From positions 1 to 48,683 of the forward strand of contig NZ_BOOA01000062.1 of the NCBI RefSeq assembly GCF_016862995.1: 48,683 nucleotides of DNA. The letters are read 5' to 3'. Under the pieces are notes generated by a model that saw only the letters and a list, made by a program, of their open reading frames with translations, made no database searches and was not told the DNA's origin. This document shows positions 25,384 to 32,543 of this stretch, one piece after another. How positions within the stretch are numbered: the first letter of the stretch is position 1; every line of letters starts with the position of its first letter. The translations under genes and the position numbers were made by a program. This DNA is from Acrocarpospora phusangensis. GTDB taxonomy: Bacteria > Actinomycetota > Actinomycetes > Streptosporangiales > Streptosporangiaceae.

Positions 25384-25710
25384 GTGGCTGTCAAGCGCAG
25401 GGTCGTACGTCTCGAAGGCGACAGGCCCGACAGGCCCGCCGGGCTGACAGCCGTGACCGCGAGTGAGGCGGGGCTGCGCCACATCGCCGGCCTGACCGGC
25501 AAGGAGATGGAGGGCGTCACCCTGGTGGAACCTGCGGACGACGGCTGGGTGGTCGTGGTCGAGGTCGTCGAGGATCGCCGCATTCCGTCCTCCGGCGACA
25601 TCCTGGCGCTGTACGAAGCCGACCTCGACCCGGAAGGCAACCTTCTCGCCTACCGGAGGAAGGGACGCTACCGGCGAGGCAGCAGCGGCAACCAGGGCGA
25701 GAGGCCATGA
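25384..25710 (+). CDS. gvpO: Gas vesicle protein GvpO
   Basis: The 108-residue protein starts at GTG after a near-perfect AAAGGAGGTGG site. It ends in the GvpO signature: DDGWVVVVEVVEDRRIPSS, then GDILALYEADLD..GNLLAYRRKGRYRRG. In haloarchaea GvpO is an essential minor protein. Here it sits between gvpG and gvpJ, whereas in the Streptomyces clusters I recall gvpO comes first. Confidence 0.85.
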   Translation: MAVKRRVVRLEGDRPDRPAGLTAVTASEAGLRHIAGLTGKEMEGVTLVEPADDGWVVVVEVVEDRRIPSSGDILALYEADLDPEGNLLAYRRKGRYRRGSSGNQGERP

Positions 25711-25711
25711 C

Positions 25712-26071
25712 ATGACGGAAGCCTCACGATTCGCGCCCGCGGTCCGGCAGACCTCGCCCGCCGTGGCAGGCCGCGAGCCCGCCAACCTCGGCGACATCCT
25801 GGAACGCGTACTCGACCGAGGCGTGGTGATCGCGGGGGACATCCGCGTGAACCTCCTCGACATCGAGCTGCTCACCATCAAGCTGCGCCTGGTGATCGCC
25901 TCGGTCGACACGGCCAAGGAGATGGGCATCGACTGGTGGGAGCACGACCCGTGGCTCACGGGGGACAACCGCGGCGTGCTGGAGGAGAACCGGCGGCTTC
26001 GCGCGCGGCTGTCCGCACTGGAGGAGCGGCTGCCCCTGGAGCCCCGACGATCGGAAGATGACCGTGAATGA
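25712..26071 (+). CDS. gvpJ: Gas vesicle protein GvpJ (GvpA family)
   Basis: The 119-residue protein has the GvpA-type core with GvpJ features: NLGDILERVLDRGVVIAGDI, RVNLLDIELLTIKLRLVIAS, then DTAKEMGIDWWEHDP and a coiled-coil-like end. The IDWW motif separates GvpJ from GvpA. It is a minor shell or tip protein. It overlaps gvpL by 14 bases. Confidence 0.88.
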   Translation: MTEASRFAPAVRQTSPAVAGREPANLGDILERVLDRGVVIAGDIRVNLLDIELLTIKLRLVIASVDTAKEMGIDWWEHDPWLTGDNRGVLEENRRLRARLSALEERLPLEPRRSEDDRE

Positions 26072-26849
26072 CACCGGGACCTACCTGTACGCGGTCAGTC
26101 ACGACACGGGCTCGCCCTGCCCCGAAGATCTGACCGGAGTCGCCGGGACGAACGTGCGCACCGTCGCGTACGCCGGACTCGTGGCCTATGTGAGCACCGT
26201 CCCCCTGGAACGCTTCGGCGCGGAACCCCTGCGACAGTCGATGGAGGACCTCGACTGGCTGGGCGAGACCGCCCGCGCCCACCATCACGTCGTGGAGGAG
26301 GTCGCGGCGAGCCGCCCCACCGCCCCGGTCCGGCTCGTCACCGTCTACCGAGGGGACGATCAGATCAGGGACCTCCTGAGCCAGCGGCACGACGACTTCA
26401 CGGAGGCGCTCGCCCGCGTCACAGGCCGGCAGGAATGGGGAGTGAAGGCCTATGTCGACCTGACGACGGCCACCCCCGCCGACCAGGAGGTGGCAGGAAC
26501 GGGCGGTCCCGGGGCGGCTTACCTCAGGCGGCGTCAGATGAGTCTGCGCGGGCGCGAGGAGGCCTGGCGCCAGGCCGCCGCACAAGCGGAAGAGATCCAC
26601 GACGCCCTCTCGTCCGTCGCCTGCGCGAGCCGTCGCCACCGCGCGCAGGACCCCGAGCTGTCGGGCCGCAAGGAGCTGATGATCCTCAACGGGGCCTACC
26701 TCGTCGAGCGCGACCGTCGCGAGGAGTTCGCCCACATGGTCGACAAGCTCCGGGGCCGGGGCGTCGACGTGGAACTCACCGGCCCCTGGGCGCCCTACTC
26801 CTTCACCGAACTCGCCGACGGGCAAGCGGAGATCCACGATGACGGTTGA
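26058..26849 (+). CDS. gvpL: Gas vesicle protein GvpL (GvpL/GvpF family)
   Basis: The 263-residue protein has TYLYAVSHD, AYAGLVAYVSTVPLERFG, TAPVRLVTVYRGDDQIRDLL and the C-terminal VELTGPWAPYSFTELADG, matching the family. It overlaps gvpJ by 14 and gvpS by 11 bases. Compared with GvpF, the central part (RRRQMSLRGREEAWRQA) is the GvpL-type variant. It is a likely interaction hub of minor Gvp proteins. Confidence 0.88.
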   Translation: MTVNDTGTYLYAVSHDTGSPCPEDLTGVAGTNVRTVAYAGLVAYVSTVPLERFGAEPLRQSMEDLDWLGETARAHHHVVEEVAASRPTAPVRLVTVYRGDDQIRDLLSQRHDDFTEALARVTGRQEWGVKAYVDLTTATPADQEVAGTGGPGAAYLRRRQMSLRGREEAWRQAAAQAEEIHDALSSVACASRRHRAQDPELSGRKELMILNGAYLVERDRREEFAHMVDKLRGRGVDVELTGPWAPYSFTELADGQAEIHDDG

Positions 26850-27063
26850 GAACCCGCGAGGAGCCGAACTCGCCAGGGAAGGCCGCCTTCCGTCCGAGCG
26901 GGTAGCCCTCGTGGACCTCCTGGACCGCTTGCTGGCCGGCGGCGTCGTCGTGAGCGGCGACCTGGTCCTCTCCATCGCCGACATCGATCTCGTACGGATC
27001 TCCATCCGCACCCTGATCACATCGGTACGCGAATGCGACACACACCAGGAGGTGAGATCGTGA
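26839..27063 (+). CDS. gvpS: Gas vesicle protein GvpS (GvpA family)
   Basis: The short 74-residue GvpA relative has VALVDLLDRLLAGGVVVSGDLVLSIADIDLVRISIRTLITSV. It lacks the GvpJ IDWW motif and the GvpA tail, as expected for GvpS. Start overlaps gvpL; the stop overlaps the gvpK start (GTGA). Confidence 0.82.
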   Translation: MTVENPRGAELAREGRLPSERVALVDLLDRLLAGGVVVSGDLVLSIADIDLVRISIRTLITSVRECDTHQEVRS

Positions 27064-27359
27064 CGGAACGACCGGCCCGAACGAGCAGACTACGCATCGA
27101 GACCGACGCCGAAGCCATGGAGCGCGATCTCTCCCGCCTGGTCCTCACCCTCATCGAACTCGTACGGCAACTGGTCGAGCGCCAGTGCGTACGCCGGATG
27201 GAGCAGGGAGACCTGTCGGACGAGCAGATCGAAGTGCTCGGCCTGACGCTGATGCGGCTGGAGGACGCGATGGCGGAGGTCTGCGACCGCTTCGGGCTGT
27301 CCCCCGCCGACCTCAATCTCGACCTCGGACCCCTCGGGACTCTCCTTCCCCAGGACTGA
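27060..27359 (+). CDS. gvpK: Gas vesicle protein GvpK
   Basis: I start at the GTG at 27060, which shares GTGA with the gvpS stop and has GGAGGTGAG just upstream; a frame from 27033 would overlap gvpS needlessly. The 99-residue helical protein has LRIETDAEAMERDLSRLVLT, ELVRQLVERQCVRRME, LSDEQIEVLGLTLMRLE and DLNLDLGPLGTLL, all GvpK hallmarks. It is the last gvp gene and runs 47 bases into the end of the converging minus-strand gene. Confidence 0.9.
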   Translation: MTERPARTSRLRIETDAEAMERDLSRLVLTLIELVRQLVERQCVRRMEQGDLSDEQIEVLGLTLMRLEDAMAEVCDRFGLSPADLNLDLGPLGTLLPQD

Positions 27360-28368
27360 ACCCCACCACGGCCGTGGCCACAACAAGATCCTCCCAAGAC
27401 ATCCCGACACTCTTGAAAACCATCGGACGATCACCGGGTACGGCGACCGCCCCGGTCACCACCTCCCGCATCGCCACCAGATCAGCCTCCGTCAGGGCAC
27501 CTTCGGCGATCGCCATCACCACATCGCCGGCCTCACGCAAGGCGGTGGCGACATGCTCCACGACCACCGTGGCGCGACCGAGCAACGCCGCGTCGAGCTC
27601 ACGCGCGTCAGGCTCATGCGACCCCACCGCGATCACCACGACCTCGTCACGCAGGAGAGCGGAGTCGAACAACGGCGACCGGGCCGAAGTCGCACACACG
27701 ACGACATCAGCCGACCGCAACACTTCGTCAGCCTGAGACGATCCGAGCCTCACCGCGTGGAGCGCCATCTGGGACGGCCCCAACACGTCGTCGGCCTGGG
27801 ACGATCCGAGTCTTACCGAGTTGGGCGCTGTCCGGGACGGCCCCAACGCCTCGTCGGCCTGGGACGATCCGGGCTTCACCGAGTCGAGCGCTGTCCGGGA
27901 TGGATCCCGGACCAGGTAGGTGGCACGTTCGAGCGGCCGGACGGCGGCCAGCGTGGCGACATGGGCGATCGCCTGCGGACCGGCGCCGATCACCGCAACC
28001 CGCAGGGGACGACTGGGCAACCGCTCAAGAACGGCGGCGACCGACACCGCAGGAGTTCGCAGAGTGGTCAGCGCGGTCCCGTCCAGTACGGCGCGCAGCG
28101 CCAGCGTCTCCCGATCGAACAGCAGGTAGGCCGCCTGAATGCGCGGCAGCCCATGCGAAGGATTGTCCGGAGCAATGGTCACGACCTTCACCCCGGCCGT
28201 GGCCTCCGCCTCCGACGGCATCAGCAGAAACTGCCCCCGAGTCAGCCCGACCGCGACGCGGGGCGGATCCGCGGCAGGATCGACCTCCCCCCGCAAAGCA
28301 TCCGTGATGGCCGCAATGGCGGCGGCAGGTCCGAGCGCGGCCACGGCATCCGCGTCGAGGAACCTCAC
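27313..28368 (-). CDS. Ornithine cyclodeaminase/mu-crystallin family reductase with internal triplication
   Basis: The 351-residue protein starts at GTG (GTGA overlap with the racemase stop). Family features are LLMPSEAEATAGVKVVTIAPDNP, GLPRIQAAYLLFDRETLALRAVLDGTALTTLRTPA, the NAD(P)-binding GAGPQA and VVVIAVGSHEPDARELD. The family includes ornithine cyclodeaminase, alanine dehydrogenase and delta1-pyrroline-2-carboxylate reductase; the operon partner favours the last. Between the GAGPQA strand and ADVVVCAT lies a 63-bp unit present three times, inserting about 42 extra residues (GSSQADE repeats) in the Rossmann domain. Whether the enzyme still folds is open. It overlaps gvpK tail to tail. 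Confidence 0.82.
   Translation of the reverse strand: MRFLDADAVAALGPAAAIAAITDALRGEVDPAADPPRVAVGLTRGQFLLMPSEAEATAGVKVVTIAPDNPSHGLPRIQAAYLLFDRETLALRAVLDGTALTTLRTPAVSVAAVLERLPSRPLRVAVIGAGPQAIAHVATLAAVRPLERATYLVRDPSRTALDSVKPGSSQADEALGPSRTAPNSVRLGSSQADDVLGPSQMALHAVRLGSSQADEVLRSADVVVCATSARSPLFDSALLRDEVVVIAVGSHEPDARELDAALLGRATVVVEHVATALREAGDVVMAIAEGALTEADLVAMREVVTGAVAVPGDRPMVFKSVGMSWEDLVVATAVVGFSPGEGESRGVRGRD
27717..27905. repeat. Three 63-bp tandem repeats inside the cyclodeaminase-family gene
   Basis: Units at 27717-27779, 27780-27842 and 27843-27905 are in frame (21 codons each) and clearly related, with scattered substitutions. Each encodes a DPSR/GPSR...GSSQAD(E/D) segment. Confidence 0.88.
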
Positions 28369-29429
28369 CGCAGCAGAAACCCGGGAACCACCGGGTCGTA
28401 CGGGTCGATCGAGAACGAATGCTCGCCAGTGCGGTAAGCCATGCCGGTGACCTGCGGGACAACGGCGGAACGCCCGCCCGCGTCAACGGTGTCCAGCACC
28501 GTCCCCATGAACGTGGTCCCGACGATGGAGTCATGCCGCAGCACGGTCCCGGTGGACATCCGCCCTTCCGCCGCCAGGACGGCGAGCCGCGCGCACGTAC
28601 CCGACCCACACGGCGAGCGATCCACCTCACCATCCGCGAAGACCGTCACGTTGCGCTGATGCACTTCCCCAGCGCTACCGCCCAGATCGTCCACCCAAAT
28701 AGTCCCGTAAACACCGTTCAACCGCGCATCGCTCGGATGCACAGCATGCTCACTCTCATTGAGCGCCCACTTGATCTCACGCCCGAGCGCGATGAGCTCA
28801 TCGAGGTGCTTCGGCGTGACCGACAACCCCACCTGCGCGGCAGGCAGCGTCGCGTAGATCGCCCCGCCGTACGCCACGGTCACGCGGACCTTCCCGCGCG
28901 TGGTGCTCACCGGCACGTCGTCGGCGACCACCCAACTGGGCACGTTGACGAAGTCCACGGCCACCACCCGGGCGTCCTCGCGATGCACCCGCGCGGTCAC
29001 CCGCCCCGACGGCACGTCGATCACCACATCCACACTGCCGGTCACCGGGGCCGCGACCCGCCCGGTCTCCACCGCCCACACGCCCAGCGCGATGGTCCCA
29101 TGTCCACAGGCGGTCGAGAAGCCGTCCTTGTGCCAGAAGAGCACACCTAGGTGAGCACTGTCGTCGTCGGCCGGGACGACGAACCCGCCATACATGTCCG
29201 CATGCCCACGCGGCTCCGAACACAGCACCGCACGCAGACCCTGAACATCGGGATCCTCGATCGCCCGGGCCCGACGCTCGGCCACCGTCGCCCCCGGAAT
29301 CGGCACCGGCGGCTCCACCACGATCCGGAACGGCTCCCCACCGGTGTGATAGTCCGTGGTCACGATCGTCGCCGGCAGCCTGGCGGCAGCCTGCCACCCC
29401 TGCGGTACACCGTTGGACGGCTCGCTCAT
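28365..29429 (-). CDS. Proline racemase family enzyme (hydroxyproline epimerase or trans-3-hydroxyproline dehydratase)
   Basis: I use the ATG at 29429 (354 residues), because a TAGGCT box 7 nt upstream suggests a leaderless message. Both catalytic cysteines of the racemase/epimerase fold are present: C108 in STACGHGT and C274 in DRSPCGSGT. TTDYHTGGEPFRIVV at the N-terminus and HADMYGGF are family motifs. Two Cys favour 4-hydroxyproline 2-epimerase or racemase activity; trans-3-hydroxyproline dehydratases usually replace one Cys. Yet the coupled cyclodeaminase-family gene is the partner expected for the dehydratase (via pyrroline-2-carboxylate). The pathway is amino-acid catabolism either way. 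Confidence 0.85.
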   Translation of the reverse strand: MSEPSNGVPQGWQAAARLPATIVTTDYHTGGEPFRIVVEPPVPIPGATVAERRARAIEDPDVQGLRAVLCSEPRGHADMYGGFVVPADDDSAHLGVLFWHKDGFSTACGHGTIALGVWAVETGRVAAPVTGSVDVVIDVPSGRVTARVHREDARVVAVDFVNVPSWVVADDVPVSTTRGKVRVTVAYGGAIYATLPAAQVGLSVTPKHLDELIALGREIKWALNESEHAVHPSDARLNGVYGTIWVDDLGGSAGEVHQRNVTVFADGEVDRSPCGSGTCARLAVLAAEGRMSTGTVLRHDSIVGTTFMGTVLDTVDAGGRSAVVPQVTGMAYRTGEHSFSIDPYDPVVPGFLLR

Positions 29430-29436
29430 GCGGGCG

Positions 29437-29442
29437 AGCCTA
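29437..29442 (-). promoter_or_regulatory. -10 box for leaderless racemase/cyclodeaminase operon
   Basis: On the minus strand TAGGCT is followed by seven bases and the ATG. Confidence 0.4.
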
Positions 29443-29558
29443 GCGCCCCCCACAAACAGGGAATCGAGCCAGAGCTACTCGGCCACGCGGCACCATGACT
29501 TTCACACTCCACAACGTCGCCCACGGCTGGATGCGACCAAGCCGTACACCGTTGAACG

Positions 29559-30053
29559 TCATGCCAGATGCCACGGCAGCTCGACCGGCCGAGCCGGCTG
29601 GTTCCCCGGCAACAGGTACTCCAGCAACCCGGCCAAGCCCATCGGCACGACAAGCTCGGCTGCCGCCCGCAGCTCCGAAACAGTCCACCATTCGAACCGG
29701 TCGGTGACCCGGCGTTCCTCGTCGTCCATGCCGGAGGTATCCACCTCCAGCCCGCTGACGCGAAGGAAGAAGTACGAGTCCACCGACCTGTACGCCGTCT
29801 CCCGCAGCGACCACGTCCCCGAACTGACCGCGACCACCGGCCCGAGAGCTCCCGGGGCGACGGCATGGCCGAGCTCCTCTCGCAGTTCGCGCGCGGCGGC
29901 CTCCTGGAGGCTCTCGCCCTCATCGACGGCTCCCCCGGGAGTGAACCACGCGTAGAAAGGGTCCTCGATCTGAAGCAGCAGCCCCCGATAGACCAGGATC
30001 CGGTCGGAGTCGTCGGCCAGCAGTACGCGTGCGGTCGTCCGCAGGATGCTCAT
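29559..30053 (-). CDS. Nudix hydrolase
   Basis: The 164-residue enzyme (ATG at 30053) carries a complete Nudix box, GX5EX7REUXEEXGU: GGAVDEGESLQEAAARELREE and following LGH. TPGG before the box and WWTVSELR near the end are typical. It would hydrolyse a nucleoside diphosphate linked to another group, using Mg2+ bound by the REEL glutamates. A TACGAT box 7 nt upstream suggests a leaderless message; an extra upstream start (30086) would add 11 residues. It diverges from the RiPP locus. Confidence 0.85.
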   Translation of the reverse strand: MSILRTTARVLLADDSDRILVYRGLLLQIEDPFYAWFTPGGAVDEGESLQEAAARELREELGHAVAPGALGPVVAVSSGTWSLRETAYRSVDSYFFLRVSGLEVDTSGMDDEERRVTDRFEWWTVSELRAAAELVVPMGLAGLLEYLLPGNQPARPVELPWHLA

Positions 30054-30060
30054 GCGCAAG

Positions 30061-30066
30061 ATCGTA
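30061..30066 (-). promoter_or_regulatory. -10 box for leaderless Nudix transcript
   Basis: On the minus strand TACGAT is followed by seven bases and the ATG at 30053. Confidence 0.45.
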
Positions 30067-30072
30067 ACCCTA

Positions 30073-30085
30073 TGACCTGCGGTCA
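30073..30085. promoter_or_regulatory. Small inverted repeat between Nudix and RiPP genes
   Basis: TGACC-TGC-GGTCA forms a perfect 5-bp inverted repeat next to the Nudix -10 box and upstream of the RiPP precursor. A second hairpin, GCCGGAG/CTCCGGC (30166-30172 and 30180-30186), lies in the precursor leader. Both could be regulatory; neither is a known site. Confidence 0.3.
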
Positions 30086-30217
30086 CTAATTAATGCAATT
30101 GCTTTGTGCAAGACCCCTGCAAGGGACTCGCAAGTGAATCCGGTACCAAAGAGTCAGGAAGTGCGGCCGGAGAAACCGGCTCCGGCTCGTAACAGAGATT
30201 CGACCGAGGGAGAAGAA

Positions 30218-30364
30218 ATGTCGAACAAGTACGCCGTCGCGATTGAGGACCTGGCCGTCGAGGGTCCGGAGCTTTCCGACGAGCAGCTTCTCGCCGTCCG
30301 TGGTGGCCTGCGCCTGCGCGCCGGCTACAGCACCTGCACCCCGTGCGGCTACGACTGCGACTGA
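30218..30364 (+). CDS. RiPP precursor peptide with double-glycine leader
   Basis: The 48-residue peptide starts at an ATG behind GAGGGAGAAG. The leader (1-30) is acidic and helical, with LSDEQLLAVRGG at 19-30: the ELSDEQL..V.GG motif recognised by C39 peptidase exporters. The predicted core (31-48) is LRLRAGYSTCTPCGYDCD: possible donors S38, T39, T41; possible acceptors D46, D48; and three Cys in C-x2-C-x3-C order. It is followed by a hairpin and then by ATP-grasp, PpiC-related and exporter genes, so a crosslinked, cleaved and exported peptide is inferred. I know no described product with this core. Confidence 0.88.
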   Translation: MSNKYAVAIEDLAVEGPELSDEQLLAVRGGLRLRAGYSTCTPCGYDCD

Positions 30365-30504
30365 GCCTGGCACACCTGTTGGGACCGCGACTGAGCACGC
30401 CATCCCATCGGAATGACACGGACCCCGGGGGAACAGCGCCGATCGCATTTGCCGCGAAGAGCGCGTCAATAAACGACAGGTAAATGGTCGTTCTGGTGAG
30501 GATA

Positions 30505-30534
30505 CGGTGTGGGCGCGGGGCGCCCGCACCGTTT
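30505..30534 (+). terminator. Attenuator-like hairpin between the precursor and the ATP-grasp gene
   Basis: A 12-bp stem (30505-30516 with 30520-30531, one G-U pair) around a GGG loop is followed by a short, interrupted T-tract (TTTCTATT). It lies 140 bp after the precursor stop and 22 bp before the ATP-grasp start. Partial termination would give more precursor mRNA than enzyme mRNA. Confidence 0.7.
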
Positions 30535-30555
30535 CTATTGAAAAGGATTCTGAGC

Positions 30556-31536
30556 ATGATCCTGGTATTGAGCGGCGAGGACGACGTCCACGCCGACGCC
30601 GTCGAGGAGGAGCTGCGGCGGCTCGGTGCGCCGGTGGCCCGCTTCGACCCGGCGCGGTATCCGGCCGACGCCGACCTGTCGGTGCGGATCGACGCCTCCG
30701 GCCGGGTGAGCGGCCTGCTCCGTGACGGCGACCGCGAGATCATGCTCGACAGCATCGGCGCGGTGTGGCTGCGCCGCCCGGGTGCCCTGCGCGTGGCGGG
30801 GGCGCTGGCCGGGACGGACGCCGCGGACGCCGTCGAACGCGAGGCGGTGGCCTTCCTGGCCGACCTGTGGGAGTCGCTGGACGTGCCGTTCGTCCCCGCC
30901 TCCCCGGCGACGGTCGCGCGGGCGTCGCACAAGCTGCGCCAGCTCGCCCTCGCCGGCGATCTCGGCTTCGAAGTCCCGAGGACGCTCGTCACCAACGATC
31001 CGGACGCGTTCCTCGACCTCTACGACGACACCTCGGGACACATGATCACCAAGCGGGCGGTGCCGAGCCAGCGCCTGCGTACCGTCAACGGCCTGGAGAC
31101 CGCGCGCCACACGATCGCGGTCCGTCCCCGTGACCTCGTGGACGTCGAGTCCGTACGCCTCGGGCCGATCCTGGCGCAGCCGACCATCGGCAAACAGGTC
31201 GAACTGCGGGTGACGGTCGTCGGCGACGAGGTGTTCTGCGGGGCCATCCACTCGCAGGAGACCCACCACACCCGGCAGGACTTCCGCCGGTACGACGAGG
31301 CGCACACCCGGATCACGCAGCATCCGCTGCCCGCCGCGGTGCGGGACCTGTGCGTCGCGATCACGCAGGCGCTCGGCCTGCGCTACTCCGCGATCGACCT
31401 GATCGTCACGCCCGACGGTCGCATCGTGTTCTTGGAGATCAACCCGAACGGTCAGTATCTGTGGATCGAGCAGGAGACAGGGTTCCCGATCAGCCGCGCG
31501 CTGGCGGAGCTGCTGGTGAAGGTGAGCGGATCATGA
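30556..31536 (+). CDS. ATP-grasp peptide ligase (RiPP maturase)
   Basis: I start at the ATG at 30556 (326 residues), preceded by AAAAGGA; a frame from 30484 runs through the attenuator and is unlikely. The enzyme matches MvdD-like/graspetide-type ATP-grasp ligases: N-terminal ILVLSGEDDVHADAVEEEL, ASHKLRQLALAGDLGFEVPRTLVTN, a central nucleotide-binding part (MITKRAVPSQRLR, IGKQVELRVTVVGDEVF) and the Mg-ATP motif FLEINPNGQYLWIE at the end. It would activate an Asp/Glu side chain of the core and join it to Ser/Thr (ester) or Lys (amide). Downstream gene shares ATGA. Confidence 0.87.
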   Translation: MILVLSGEDDVHADAVEEELRRLGAPVARFDPARYPADADLSVRIDASGRVSGLLRDGDREIMLDSIGAVWLRRPGALRVAGALAGTDAADAVEREAVAFLADLWESLDVPFVPASPATVARASHKLRQLALAGDLGFEVPRTLVTNDPDAFLDLYDDTSGHMITKRAVPSQRLRTVNGLETARHTIAVRPRDLVDVESVRLGPILAQPTIGKQVELRVTVVGDEVFCGAIHSQETHHTRQDFRRYDEAHTRITQHPLPAAVRDLCVAITQALGLRYSAIDLIVTPDGRIVFLEINPNGQYLWIEQETGFPISRALAELLVKVSGS

Positions 31537-32543
31537 CGGAGTTGCCCGAGGTCGTGTCCGCCGCGACGCGCATCCTGACCGAACTGAGCGAGAGCCGGGT
31601 GACGCCCGCCGACGCCGAACGGGAACTCGCCGCCGTCGCGGCGAAGGGGGGCCTGCGGGTCCGGCTGCTGGCGGACGAGGAGGCGTACGACGGGTCCGTA
31701 CACCGGAATCTGATCGTGCGCGGGCCCGGCCGGCCGACCGTGTCGCTGTCGGTGGCGTCGGGTCCCGGGCTGCCGTGGGCGCTGCGCGGGGTCGTCGCCC
31801 CCCACGAGTACGACCTGGTCGAGGTCAACGGCCAGATCGTCGCCGTGGACGAGGCGATGGCCTGCCTCGACGGCCTCTTCGACGACGTACGGCTCATGCG
31901 GGGCCTCATCGACGCCAGCCTCGTCGCCCAGGCCCTCGACGAGTACGACCTGGAGGTGTCGCCGCACGACCTCCAGGAGGCGATGGACGCGTACCGCAGG
32001 GCCCGCCGCCTCTACTCCGCGGAAGCCACCGACGCGTGGATGCGCGACAACGGGTTCACCCCCGCCCTGCTGGCCAAGCACGTCGAACAGCTGGCCGGGG
32101 TCGCGCTGCTCCGCCGCCACGTGGTCGGCGGCGAGGTGGACGCGTGGTTCGCCGAGCACCACGCCGAACTGGACGTGATCGTGGCGGCGTGGGCCACCGA
32201 CGGGGAGCGGCTGCGGGCCGATCCGCTGGCCGCCGTCGCGGAGTCCTGGCGGGCCGGGGACGCCGCCGGTCTCCGTGAGTGGCGGGTGGACGAGCTGCCG
32301 GTCGGATTCTGCAGGCTCGCCGGAGCCGCGGTGGGCGAGGTGGTTCCCGTGGGATTCGACGGCGTCTCCGCCGACGCGGTCGTCGTGGACCGCCGCCCGG
32401 CGGAGCGGGACGCGCGGACCCTGGCCCTGGTCGAGCGCCGCCTCTTCGACCGGTGGCTCGCCGACCGCCGGGCGGCGGCGCGGGTGACCTGGTTCTGGGG
32501 TGACCGCAGACGGACGGATCGGGTGTTCGATGCGTACCAGTGA
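31533..32543 (+). CDS. SurA/PpiC-related peptide maturation protein
   Basis: The 336-residue protein is coupled to the ATP-grasp gene (ATGA at 31533-31536). The N-terminal third is unfamiliar; it ends in VEVNGQIVAVDEAMACL. The middle (about 120-210) has helices like the SurA/trigger-factor N-domain: AQALDEYDLEVSPHDLQEAM, FRRARRLYS-like RRARRLYSAEATDAWM and LLAKHVEQLAGVALL. The C-terminal part (LPVGFCRLAGAAVGEVVPVG...) resembles a degraded PpiC rotamase domain. This agrees with what I recall of a PpiC-related putative peptide-maturation family in RiPP loci (TIGR04500-type). It may present the precursor or isomerise X-Pro, notably T41-P42 in the core. The role is inferred. Confidence 0.65.
   Translation: MTELPEVVSAATRILTELSESRVTPADAERELAAVAAKGGLRVRLLADEEAYDGSVHRNLIVRGPGRPTVSLSVASGPGLPWALRGVVAPHEYDLVEVNGQIVAVDEAMACLDGLFDDVRLMRGLIDASLVAQALDEYDLEVSPHDLQEAMDAYRRARRLYSAEATDAWMRDNGFTPALLAKHVEQLAGVALLRRHVVGGEVDAWFAEHHAELDVIVAAWATDGERLRADPLAAVAESWRAGDAAGLREWRVDELPVGFCRLAGAAVGEVVPVGFDGVSADAVVVDRRPAERDARTLALVERRLFDRWLADRRAAARVTWFWGDRRRTDRVFDAYQ

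Noticed and set aside
27717-27905. CRISPR array
   Set aside because: The 63-bp units are directly adjacent without spacers, in frame within a gene.
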